From NCBI RefSeq assembly GCF_041381155.1, contig NC_091137.1:19389655-19453654 (forward strand): a DNA stretch of 64,000 nt, in the 5' to 3' direction. The position numbers were made by a program, and so were the translations under genes. Shown here one piece after another: positions 53,879-64,000 of this stretch. The notes beneath the pieces are model-generated. The model saw nothing but the letters and a program-made list of their open reading frames with translations, made no database searches and was not told the DNA's origin. The stretch is from Argopecten irradians (Eukaryota > Mollusca > Bivalvia > Pectinida > Pectinidae). Within the stretch, counting starts at the first letter, position 1. Every line of letters starts with the position of its first letter.

Positions 53879-54825
53879 CGTAGATCACTTATTTTTTCGC
53901 AACATAATAATTGTATCAACTTGTACATAGATGGTTTACGCCAATAAAAAGTTTTACATACATTATTATGTATTTCTTTCTTAAATCATGATAAATAATG
54001 CATATTAAAATAAAATTATATGCGTCTTCCACATCTAAATTACAACCAGGGCACAATCTTTGTTCTCTAGCAGTATCGGTATATCTGCCTGTTTCGATGG
54101 CCAAATTATGAGCAGATAGACGAAATTAAGAAAAAACAATTCAGTATTTAGGAGGTATATATTTGGTCAAATAGTATTGTATAGTAAAATGATTAACAGT
54201 TCTGTATATGTTTTTTTTTTTTTTTTGTTTTTTTTTTTGTTTTTTGTTTTTTTTTTGTTAATGATTATCATGTCATTATCATTTTCTGTTGATTGTATTA
54301 TTGCATTGTCTTTCCATCATGTAGAATTTAAACTGTTTTTATTACGTTTGTTATGTTTATATATCAAATAAACTAATCAATGGTCATGATTAAATTTGGT
54401 TCAGTTTTCTAGACCATCTCTTCCTTTTCTATTCGTCATAACTGAATGAAGGTGTTTTTTAACAAATGGTTTTATTTATTTAGATAACATACATAACATG
54501 TACATAACATAACAAAATGTTATACCGGTGTCAAACACTCTCAGTTATATAGCTTACATTGGGGTGCTTCGGTGATGTCAACCTCTCTCAATTACATGTT
54601 TATTGATGTAATACTGATTACAGACGTGTACGGTAATCAAAGTTATTGAAGCCATTATGGAAGTTTAGTATGCGTCATACGTAAGGTCACAGGAGTTACC
54701 CCCCTTTGACAGTAGTTAATAATTTAGAGTTATCTCGCTTTGCATAGGAAAGCATCGTATAGAATGTTATCCCAGCATGCTAAGTTAACATCCGGTCATC
54801 GACAGGTTAGCAAATAAGAGAGTGG
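53879..54825. repeat. Second copy of the 31.24-32.15 kb segment, with LINE C-terminal block
   Basis: Direct-orientation, nearly identical copy. On the - strand 54104-53916 encodes the same AIETGRYTDTAREQRLCPGC block, truncated by a base change after KLFIGVNHL. It carries an extra T-rich tract at 54210-54257 where the first copy has TTTGTTTTGAAATGGG. Confidence 0.9.
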
Positions 54826-55580
54826 CATCAAACAGCTGAGCTGTCCCTCACTGAGACCGGGGCTGACTGGGACCGGCGCTGGTGGGGCCCGTAAAGATAG
54901 ATAACTCGTCTATACTTAGAGCAAACTATATGTGCTGTATACATATATTATATCCATGTGCTAAAGTATATCGAGGTAAACCTGATTTTTAAAATAATAA
55001 TTTAGTGTATATTAATATATACGTATTTCATATTATGTAGCTTTATCTAAATGTTACAGACAGTTGTTTCTATTATCTTGCATTTTCATCCACGTTCCCG
55101 CTGACTGATATACCAATGTATGTTTTCAAATGAACTAACAATTGACTCCATCCTTTTGTGTTCTTGTTGTTTTTAACGCTAAACAGAAAAAGAAAAAAAA
55201 TTAAACTGTGGCAAAATTGTTTTAAAATAAAGAAATCGTTTTAAACTTATGAAAATATTTTAAACACTTAAAAAAAATGCTGACAAAATCTCAGCTCTAA
55301 CATTTCAATTTTTTTAAATTTAATTCTGATATGGTATATAGCATTTGTAATGTTCAAAGCTTGTGTCAATTAACTGTAAGGTTCACATAATATTGTATCA
55401 CTTAAAATTGATATTTGGTTCATCGTTTTATTGCTACGTTTACAAGTATATATCCACTTCACTTTTTGTAAATGTAAAAAAAATGCAAAATTGCTTATAC
55501 ATGTATGTATATATATATAGAAAGTTCAAAAAATGTTCTTTGTACATATATCATATATTTCTTCAAGAAAATAACCTTCA
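54826..55580. other. Intergenic, no gene seen
   Basis: No recognised domain. Short open frames are AT-driven. Confidence 0.45.
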
Positions 55581-55585
55581 TGACA

Positions 55586-56166
55586 AAGGTATTTTTTTGT
55601 TTACGTTTCTGTTAAATTTTGTTCATTCTATGGAACTCTTCTGTTTGGGGGAATAAAGAGGAATGTTTATTATCAATAATAAATATAAACATTTTCTTAT
55701 ATATTTATCCCATTACTGTGAATTCCATATAGAAGCTGATTATTACAAACCCAAGTCTGTACATCTACGCGTACGGCGACAGTATTTTTTTGTTTACGTT
55801 TCTGTTAAATTTTGTTCATTCTATGGAACTCTTCTGTTTGGGGGAATAAAGAGGAATGTTTATTATCAATAATAAATATAAACATTTTCTTATATATTTA
55901 TCCCATTACTGTGAATTCCATATAGAAGCTGATTATTACAAACCCAAGTCTGTACATCTACGCGTACGGCGACGGTATTTTTTTGTTTACGTTTCTGTTA
56001 AATTTTGTTCATTCTATGGAACTCTTCTGTTTGGGGGAATAAAGAGGAATGTTTATTATCAATAATAAATATAAACATTTTCTTATATATTTATCCCATT
56101 ACTGTGAATTCCATATAGAAGCTGATTATTACAAACCCAAGTCTGTACATCTACGCGTACGGCGAC
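55586..56166 (+). repeat. 193-bp tandem triplication
   Basis: Three almost identical 193-bp units follow head to tail, each from GTATTTTTTTGTTTACGTTT to CATCTACGCGTACGGCGAC. Only single-base differences (for example A/G at the unit end) were noticed. Each contains AATAAAGAGG. The repeated 69-codon frames are by-products. Confidence 0.96.
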
Positions 56167-56234
56167 TCTCCAACGTTTCTTGATTACGATTGTCTTTCAA
56201 CTTAGGACTATTTTTTCATGGCGCATTTTCTTTT

Positions 56235-56600
56235 AAGGATGCTTCACCGCTGACAAAAATGTATTTTATCTCTTTCAAAAACAGGAACAGACGAGTTAGT
56301 ATTCTTCTTCAGTTACAAAAGTTATTACTTTACACCATTACCACCATTAAAAAGTTTGAGTTTCTCATTTTACTTCAAGACAAAAATATTGAAAAATAGT
56401 TAATTGCATCCCGAAAAAAAAAATCGTGGTACTCTATCCCATATGGAATGAAGTACGGGTTGCGCATGCACCAATAGCAAAACAAATTATATTATATGAT
56501 TTTTTTGGGTGTAATTTAGACAAATATAAACACGATTAAACACCAATTATTGTTCAAATGATGAGTATCATTTTTGCTCTGTCGGCGGTGGAGCATCTTT
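56235..56600. mobile_element. TIR MITE, copy A
   Basis: Left end AAGGATGCTTCACCGCTGAC, right end GTCGGCGGTGGAGCATCTTT, an imperfect ~20-bp inverted repeat. The interior is AT-rich and contains GCGCATGCACCAATAGC. It matches copy B at 59786-60139 in the same orientation. Confidence 0.88.
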
Positions 56601-56689
56601 AAATAGACTGCATATGTTCAAATTATTAAACAAAAGTACTAAACTAAAGAAAATATGTCTTAAATACCAGATAATCCTTAAAAAAAACC

Positions 56690-58935
56690 GTATACAAACA
56701 TAGACCCAACTCATATTAAACGTATGACATTTTTCCTAAATACCGAGATTTTTCCAAAAAAAAAAAAACACCCTGTATACCAAGACGGACCCAGTTGGCG
56801 ACAATTTGAATCAGGAAATGTGATGCGATGCAATATTATAATATCTTCAGTATACACACAGAATTGATATCAAACGGATAACAAGATATTAAGATATCGC
56901 ATTTTTACCAAAAACGACCCGGATACGAAGACTGACCTAGTCGGGTACATTTTGAATCATGATATGTGATGCGATACAATATTGATAACATCCGCATTAT
57001 TAATGCATATATACTTAATACCAAATATGTTATAGTGAAGAATTCATATTAAACACATAACATTATTTTTTTTTAATATCGCCATTTTCCCAATAAACCC
57101 TGTATACTAAGATGGACCCAGTGGGGGACATATTGAAGCAAGACATGGGATGCGATGCAATATTGATTACATCTGCATTGTGGATGCATATAAACTTATA
57201 ACAAATATTTTAGGGTAAAGAATTTATATTAATAAACTTATAATATTTTCAAATACCGCAAGGTTTCCAAAATAAAAACCCGCCCATATAATTAAACGGA
57301 GCTAGTGAGGGACAACTTAAATCAGGAAATGTGATGCGATGCATTATTATAATATCTACAATATACACACACATATACATATACAACATGTGTGTTAGAG
57401 TAAAGAATTGATATAAAACGGATAACAATATATTAGAATACCGCAATTATCCCATAAACGACCCCTATACTAAGACGGACCCAGTGGGGGACAACTTGAA
57501 TCAGGAAATGTGATGCGATGCATTATTATAATATCTACATTATGCACACAAATATACATATACAACATGTGTGTTAGAGTAAAGAATTGATATAAAACGG
57601 AAAACAATATATTAGAATACCGCAATTATCCCATAAACGACCCCTATACTAAGACGGACCCAGTGGGGGACAAGTTGAATCAGGAAATGTGATGCGATGC
57701 ATTATTATAATATCTACAATATACACACACATATACATATACAACATGTGTGTTAGAGTAAAGAATTGATATTAAACGGATAAATATATATTAAGATATC
57801 ATAATTGTCCCAAAAAACGACTCGTATACTAAGACGAACCCAGTGGGGGACAACTTCAGTCAGGAAATGTGATGCGATACAATATTGATAACATCTGCAT
57901 TATGAATGCATATCAAATTGATAACAAATATTTTACAGTGAAGAATTCATACTAATCACATGAAAATATTTTTAAATGCCGCGATCTTTCAAAAAAAATA
58001 CCCTGTATACTAAGACGGACCCAGTGGGGGACAAGTTGAAGCAAGATATATTATTGATTACATCTGCATTATGGATACATCTATACTTAATAACAAATAT
58101 TTCATAGTAAAGAATTTATATTAAACGGAGAATACTATCAAATACCGCAAGGTTTCCAAAAAAAAACCGCCCCACATAATTGAACGGAGCCAGTGAGGGA
58201 CAACTTCAATCAGGAAATGTGAAGCCATCCATCATTGATAATGTCTACATTATACACAATTGTATACACAAACAGCATGTGTTTTAGAGTAAAGAATTGA
58301 TATCAAATGGAGGACAATATATTAAAATACCCCAACTATCCAAAAAAAACGACCCGTATACTAAGACGGACCCAGAGGGAGACAAATTCAGCCCGGAAAT
58401 GTCATGCGATGCATATTGATAAAATCTCCATTATTAATGCATATAAACTTGATAACAAATATTTCAGAGAGAAGAATTCACCGCGAATTTTCCAAAAAAT
58501 ACCCTGTATACTAAGACGGACCCAGTGGGGGACATGTTGAAGCAAGACATGTGATGCGATGAATAATTGATTACATCTGCATTATGGATACATGTATACT
58601 TAATAACAAATATTTTAGAGAAAAGAATTTATATCAAACGGAGAATATTTTCAAATACCGCAAGGTTTCCAAAAACAACCCTGCCCACATAATTAAACGG
58701 AGCCAGTGAGGGACAACTTAAATCAGGAAATGTGCATTATTATAATATCTACAATATACACACACATATACATATACAACATGTGTGTTAGAGTAAAGAA
58801 TTTATATAAAAAGGATAATAATATATAAATATACCGCAATTATCCCATAAACGACCCCTATACTAAGACGGACCCAGTGGGGGACAACTTCAGTCAGGAA
58901 ATGCGATGCAATACAATATTGATAACAATATTAAT
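56690..58935 (+). repeat. ~180-bp satellite array, about 13 monomers
   Basis: The landmark GACGGACCCAGTGGGGGACA recurs at roughly 57118, 57480, 57659, 58020, 58522 and 58875, with variants between, mostly 170-183 bases apart. Two monomer types can be told apart: one with TCAGGAAATGTGATGCGATG and CAACATGTGTGTTAGAG, the other with GAAGCAAGACATG and ATTGATTACATCTGCATT. They alternate in part, giving a higher-order pattern. It is non-coding. Confidence 0.93.
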
Positions 58936-58939
58936 TTAA

Positions 58940-59785
58940 ACTTGTATAATTATTTGTTCTCATTTGTATACCTAAAGTTAAATCTACCATTACTGTGCGA
59001 AAAAAATAGAAATATAGATTTTTGGAAAAAGAAGTGTTTGAAAATGGAAGAAAAATTATATATTTGTTTTATTAAAAATATCTAGTTGGTATTAAAATAA
59101 AAGCCCGTTCCCACGAAATAAAACTATTAAAGTTACTAAATCATTAGATTTACATAGATTTCTTAGGGGTTTTGACTTCCTACAAACGTTCTTATACCTG
59201 AAATTAGAAAGTTTTCAAAATTACAACATCTTATTTTAAATATTGGCAATGTTTATCAACGTTAAAATATCGCCAAACACAACAAGAAACTGTATCTGTC
59301 GGCATTGGCTGTTTATCACGGAAAGAACCGAGTGCAGCTTTGAGTTCAAAATCGGGATCACTGAAAAATCTCATCCGGCTAATGGATATAGATGTAATAA
59401 CACCACTATAAGAGGCCACTTGTATTCTATCGGTTATATTGGCCTGATTCAGTGAAACAGCCGATACATACATTGATAAGTAAATCAGCATACGTTCTAT
59501 GAAGCTTTAGAGTATGTGATGAAAATATGACAAGAAGTGAGAGGTATTTTCACCCGATGAAAATATGACAAGAAGTGAGAGGTATTTACACCCGATGAAA
59601 ATATGACAAGAAGTGAGAGGTATTTTCACCCGTTAATTATGTATATATCATACAGTTGTACATGTACTTTATTAAACAAACATATACATTTTACATAGGT
59701 CTAAAATGTATATGTAAGGTATATTTTTGCTTTGAATACATGAAAATACACATACAATTTAGATATATAGTTCGGTTGATTTTTT
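58940..59785. repeat. Spacer with 39-bp triplication
   Basis: Three tandem 39-bp units at 59519-59632 share GATGAAAATATGACAAGAAG and TGAGAGGTATTT. The rest shows no gene apart from the open frame described at 59231. Confidence 0.8.
59231..59491 (-). CDS. Unrecognised 86-codon open frame, possible exon
   Basis: The - strand frame has a leader-like MLIYLSMYVSAVS, then RMRFFSDPDFELKAALGSF and PMPTDTVSCCVWRYFNVDK. Base composition here (about 59280-59450) is less AT-rich than the surroundings, which is why it is listed. No family was recognised and no clear splice sites were seen. It could be a fragment of a transposon or of a decayed gene. Confidence 0.25.
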   Translation of the reverse strand: MLIYLSMYVSAVSLNQANITDRIQVASYSGVITSISISRMRFFSDPDFELKAALGSFRDKQPMPTDTVSCCVWRYFNVDKHCQYLK

Positions 59786-60139
59786 AAAGACGCCCTATCG
59801 CTGACAAATGGTATTTTTTCACTATCAAAAACAGGAGCAGACGATTTAATGTTTTTCTTCAGGTACAAAAGTTACTTACTTTACACAATTACCACCATTG
59901 AATGAGCTTCTAATTTTACTTCAAGTTAAAAATATGAAAAATAATTAATTGCATCCCGAAAAAAACCCGTGGCACTATATCTTATATGGAATTAAGTACT
60001 GTTTGCGCATGCACCAAAGGCAAAAGAAATTATTTTATACTATTTTTTTGTGTTAATTAGACATATGTACACGATTAAACACTAATTATTGTTCAAATGA
60101 TAAATATCATTTATGCTCTGTCGGCGGTGGAGCATCTTA
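59786..60139. mobile_element. TIR MITE, copy B
   Basis: Same family and orientation as 56235-56600. The left end is more diverged (AAAGACGCCCTATCGCTGAC), and the right end is GTCGGCGGTGGAGCATCTTA. The two copies bracket the 180-bp satellite. Confidence 0.87.
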
Positions 60140-60310
60140 AGTAAATCAGATGGAAAAAGGTTATATAACTAGTGACATGTAGCTATATAGGGGAATGTCC
60201 ATTAGACGGATAGACATTATAACTAGGGATATATATATAGGTATATTTATTACATAATTTGTTTACACCAATTCATATTCGAGGAAATACAATATTTTCA
60301 ACGATTTTTA

Positions 60311-60580
60311 ATTAATATAAACTTCCGAGGAATCGCGCGTAACAGTGAGTTACGTTATTATGACGTCACAAAGGTTCACGCTCAATTTCGCGCTAGCTTT
60401 ATAGATCTCGAATCAAGTCATGTAGACGTTTATCGAGGCTGCATGCAGGTCTAATAATGTTAAAGAAGACAATAAGACATTCAAACCGGAGATACAACGT
60501 GACGTACGTGGGTAATACCCCAATCTTCAATAGGACTTGAAGCTTCTCCGTACGGTACGGTGCTGTTGATTTTGTTTTAT
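60311..60580 (+). repeat. Dispersed repeat, copy 2 (inverted relative to 60-380)
   Basis: It begins near TTCCGAGGAATCGCGCGTAA and ends near CCGTACGGTACGGTGCTG. It contains TATGACGTCACAAAGG and GCTGCATGCAGGTCTAATAA. It sits inside the 45-bp minisatellite. Confidence 0.75.
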
Positions 60581-60647
60581 TTAAAGTGATTTTCGTATTC
60601 GTTTTATAAAATATTCAACTAAAAAAATAGTGATTATATAATAAAAC

Positions 60648-60792
60648 AAATATTTCATGAGTTTCTGTGCACTAGTTCATAATATTTACCCCTCGGTGGT
60701 GGTAATCAACAAATATCATATTGCACGAGGCCGAACCTCGGGTTAATACATTATATTATGAACTAGAGCACAATAACCCATGAAATATTTGC
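60648..60792. repeat. Foldback element inside the minisatellite
   Basis: The left arm AAATATTTCATGAGTTTCTG and GTGCACTAGTTCATAATAT pairs with ATATTATGAACTAGAGCAC and CCCATGAAATATTTG. The centre has ACCCCTCGG and AACCTCGGGTTAAT. Confidence 0.85.
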
Positions 60793-61620
60793 ATAATTTA
60801 GGGAATTTCCATTAGACAGATAGACTATAACTAGGTATTTATAGGGAATGTCCATTAGACGGATATATATTATAACTAGGGCTATATAAGGAATGTCCAT
60901 TAGACGGATATATATTATAACTAGGGCTATATAAGGAATGTCCATTAGACGGATATATATTTTAACTAGGGCTATATAAGGAATGTCCATTAGACGGATA
61001 TATATTATAACTAGGGCTATATAAGGAATGTCCATTAGACGGATATATATTATAACTAGGGCTATATAAGGAATGTCCATTAGACGGATATATATTTTAA
61101 CTAGGGCTATATAAGGAATGTCCATTAGACGGATATATATTATAACTAGGGCTATATAAGGAATATCCATTAGACGGATATATATTATAACTAGGGCTAT
61201 GTAGGGAATGTCCATTAGACGGATAGAGACTATAACTAACGATATATAGGGAATGGCAATTAGACGGATATATATTATAACTAGGGCTATATAAGGAATG
61301 TCCATTAGACGGATATATATTATAACTAGGGCTATATAAGGAATATCCATTAGACGGATATATATTATAACTAGGGCTATATAGGGAATGTCCATTAGAC
61401 GGATAGAGACTATAACTAACGATATATAGGGAATGGCAAATAGACGGATATATTATAACTAGGGCTATATAAGGAATGTCCATTAGACGGATATATATTA
61501 TAACTAGGGCTATATAAGGAACATCTATAAGACGGATACATATTATAACTAGGGCTATATATAGGGAATGTCCATTAGACGGATAGACATTATAACTAAG
61601 GATATATAGGGAATGTCAAA

Positions 61621-63060
61621 TATTGATATAATGATAAAAGAAATACATGTACCTCATTAGTTCGCTAAACATGCCTATATTATTAGTTTTTCCTTATTAG
61701 AAAATTGATATACCAGGCCATTTTTTTTTAAAACCTAATAATATTGGCAGGTTTAACGAGCTAGTACCTAATATGACAAACGAAAATAAAATAATGTAAG
61801 AAGCAAGTATAAAACCTTATAATATAATGAAAACTCTTCCTTAAAGCTGCAAAAACCAGTACAATATATGAATATTTACACTTAGAAACTCTTCACAAAA
61901 CTTCTGCATACGTTTCAACGTTTATTAGATTTAACACAGTAATCAGGTACTTGTAGTCGATAAATTGGTGTTTTCAGTCGATTGCAGATATGTCCATTAG
62001 ACCGATGACATTGCCTTCGATCGGAAGTTTTGAATGTTCCCACATCGCACATGCACACAGGGATTGTTTACCTCGCCGAAAGATAATAATATGAAATAGT
62101 GACTAGGTCGTTCCTATTTATTTTTAGTTTTTTCTTCATTTTGAACAAAATGGTTATACAGACTTTTAAATTTTGTTACCATTATTTTCAGTTCTATAAT
62201 TCGTTTTATCTTTTATTACATTATTTTTTAACGATTTAGTCCCTTTAAGTAACCTAGCCAATATAGTTTATATACAATTACTTAAATAAAAGAAATTTTC
62301 AAATTTCGAGAAGTGAAGGGAAAAAGCGAGAAGGTAAGTGCTATATTCAAAGTAATGTTTTTATTTAACTGTTTTATCTTTGAACAATCTCTAAATTAGC
62401 GATATATTTGTTTAGGGGGATAGATCATGTTACAGGAAAAACGAGGAAGAGTAGAAGGATCAGACAACCATTTCAATTAATTAGTTTGATAAGAGCGGGT
62501 GTCAGTCGCTGTCATCTGACTGTACATAACTGGAGTGAGGTGGTATAGTGTGTCCAGTTAATAATGTCACGCGGTTTATGACAGGTTCCTATTCGGACAT
62601 TTGTGATGTTATTTATTTGTTTTAATCTACTCGAACATACTTAATATTCTATGTTTAGAAGTAAAATACAAAGCTTCCTTTTGAAAATAATAGCCGTTTC
62701 TTTATAGTGATGTATTGCTTTAACGTATTTAACTGTGTTTCTTTTAGCTAATCCTTCTTAGCAGTTCTCAATACCGGTAATGCTTGCGTCAGTTAATTAG
62801 CGACTATTGTATATCACGTTTAGACTAAGTGCTGTTTACATGTTTGTTCCTGTATATCTTGTATATTATCATTTTGTATTACTTGTATATTCACTTTAGG
62901 CCTAGGTTTGGAAGTGTAGAGTTGGATATTTCTCCGCTCCACACCCGACTATAATAAAACAGTATATAGAAAATTCTATCTTTGGATTATCCTTTTCCTT
63001 TTTCACAGACTACATTAGAGCTATTTGCCCAATACACTAGCTGTAGCGCTGTGAAAGTAA
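61621..63060. other. Intergenic, possible noncoding first exon
   Basis: AGCGAGAAG|GTAAGTGC at about 62327-62341 is a strong donor-like site after a purine-rich stretch and could end a 5' UTR exon of a + strand gene continuing past the window. Nothing else is supported. Confidence 0.25.
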
Positions 63061-63061
63061 G

Positions 63062-63151
63062 ATGAATGGTTATTGTTTTATGATAAAAGAGAGAGTTCAT
63101 TTGGAAGAAATGCGAGTTGATTTCACGGATGTTGACAATTTATTAAAAGGT
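63062..63151 (+). CDS. Candidate initial exon
   Basis: ATG at 63062 opens MNGYCFMIKERVHLEEMRVD then FTDVDNLLK, ending at a donor-like AAAAG|GTAATG in phase 1. The amphipathic, charged composition differs from random AT-rich frames. No downstream exon was found, so this is tentative. Confidence 0.25.
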
Positions 63152-63611
63152 AATGATTGAGACTAAACAGGGTCCGTTTAGGTAAGGTATGATAAAACAA
63201 GTATTGGATCTTGGTGGGAGCTGTGTCCTTTGTGTAACTATATAAAAACTTGTAAATAGTTGAACTGTATTGTAAATAGAACTCCATGGACAACGTCATC
63301 CTTACATCAGGTAGAAATCAATGACAAAGTTGGGACTCTGTCAAAAATCCCCCCAATTAAGATGGTAGAAGCTAATGCTAAACATCTTTTCAAACCTTTC
63401 TACTTATTATTTTTTCATATAATCCTGTCTTCTCCATGTCACTCGAGTACGATGATTTCAGCTTTTGTGGTGCATAGGAGAAACAATTGATCAATTACAT
63501 CTACAGATATGTTGTTAAGCTCGAGTTGAAAAGATTTCGGTGGCAGTAACATGATTGATTAGGAAAAAACAACTTTGTCTGTTACTATTTATAGACACTA
63601 CACATACTCAG

Positions 63612-64000
63612 ATTCAAATTCTTTATTTGCATTAAGTTTTTCAACTTATTTGCTTTTTACAAAGAATAATATCAATATACAATTTGCATACATACAGGAT
63701 AAGTGGAGAATGGACAAAGCATTACATTAATGACTTTCTCAAAATAGTTGGATTGTAAATATATTTACTAAGTAGATTTAATTCTTTTATATTTGTAGTA
63801 CTCAAAAGTTTGGTTAATTTAAATACAGATGTTTTTTCCCAATAATGTCTTCTTATAAATTTCTTTCTAATATCTTGGTAAATTGTACAAATGAGAATAA
63901 AATGATATTCGTCCTCAATATCACGATGAGGGTCACAAAACTTACAAACACGCTCACTTCTATCTAAATTTGAAAAACGTCCAGATTCAATACACAAGTT
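63612..64000 (-). pseudogene. LINE 3' end running off the window
   Basis: On the - strand, LCIESGRFSNLDRSERVCKF, then CDPHRDIEDEYHFILICTIY and KLTKLLSTTNIKELNLLSKY precede a 3' UTR with CAACTTATTTG near 63645. It has the same C-terminal Cys/His block type as 31181-31462 but is clearly diverged. The upstream part lies beyond the window. Confidence 0.75.

Larger units (their letters stand above)
60185..61620 (-). repeat. 45-bp minisatellite, interrupted
   Basis: About 18-20 units share GGAATGTCCATTAGACGGAT and ATATTATAACTAGGGCTATA. The first unit (60190-60240) is separated from the main array (60793-61615) by the insertions listed next. Because 45 is divisible by three, long frames repeat MDIPYIALVIIYIRL on the - strand; they are not genes. 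Confidence 0.95.

Noticed and set aside
55663-56065. Repeated 69-codon frames
   Set aside because: They are copies of the 193-bp tandem unit with no domain or initiation context.
60763-61483. Two long repeat-protein frames (MDIPYIALV and SNGHSLYSP types)
   Set aside because: Both are translations of the same 45-bp minisatellite in different frames.

Overview
The window is AT-rich, intron-rich metazoan nuclear DNA and most likely comes from a mollusc, probably a bivalve. Three things point that way: long GT-AG genes with small phase-1 exons, a gp130/Domeless-type cytokine receptor, and a mosaic EGF/TSP1/sushi/mucin membrane protein beside CR1/jockey-like LINEs and many foldback MITEs and minisatellites. 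The phylum is inferred from the style of genes and repeats, since no species marker is visible.

Layout. 1-4.3 kb is intergenic with a dispersed repeat, a foldback MITE and a short duplication. 4.35-4.76 kb carries the last exon of a small secreted eight-cysteine peptide. 6.5-7.7 kb is a decayed LINE reverse transcriptase. 10.3-28.3 kb, + strand, is a 16-exon class I cytokine receptor with signal peptide, Ig, two-domain cytokine-binding module, three FNIII domains, TM segment and a 490-residue tail. Its introns hold three related TIR MITEs, a 1.8 kb TIR element, a tRNA-derived SINE, a 35-bp hairpin/GATA-like array and a minisatellite grown from a splice donor. 28.7-29.3 kb is a downstream minisatellite. 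31-37.5 kb is LINE debris and diverged duplicated blocks. 38.05-47.5 kb, - strand, is the 3' part of a modular transmembrane protein: cysteine-rich repeats, LamG/pentraxin-like, two EGF, TSP1, sushi-like, Thr/Pro mucin, TM and short tail. 47.6-53.4 kb holds two converging CR1-like LINE copies. 53.9-64 kb is repeat-dominated: a copy of the 31-32 kb block, a 193-bp triplication, a ~180-bp satellite, a 45-bp minisatellite and a LINE 3' end running off the window.

The strongest biology is the receptor. Splice phases carry one reading frame through 16 exons and give a 1213-residue protein, if one missing T in exon 9 is allowed for. Exon 12 ends at a GC splice donor, and that exon-intron junction has been copied in tandem into about seven decoy donors. 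Retaining the intron start would stop translation and leave a soluble ectodomain. The mosaic gene has clean 3' exons, but its 5' exons and the adjoining LINE carry many single-base indels, which means either pseudogenisation or a poorly polished stretch of assembly.

No prokaryotic features, CRISPR arrays, rRNA genes or complete tRNA genes were seen.
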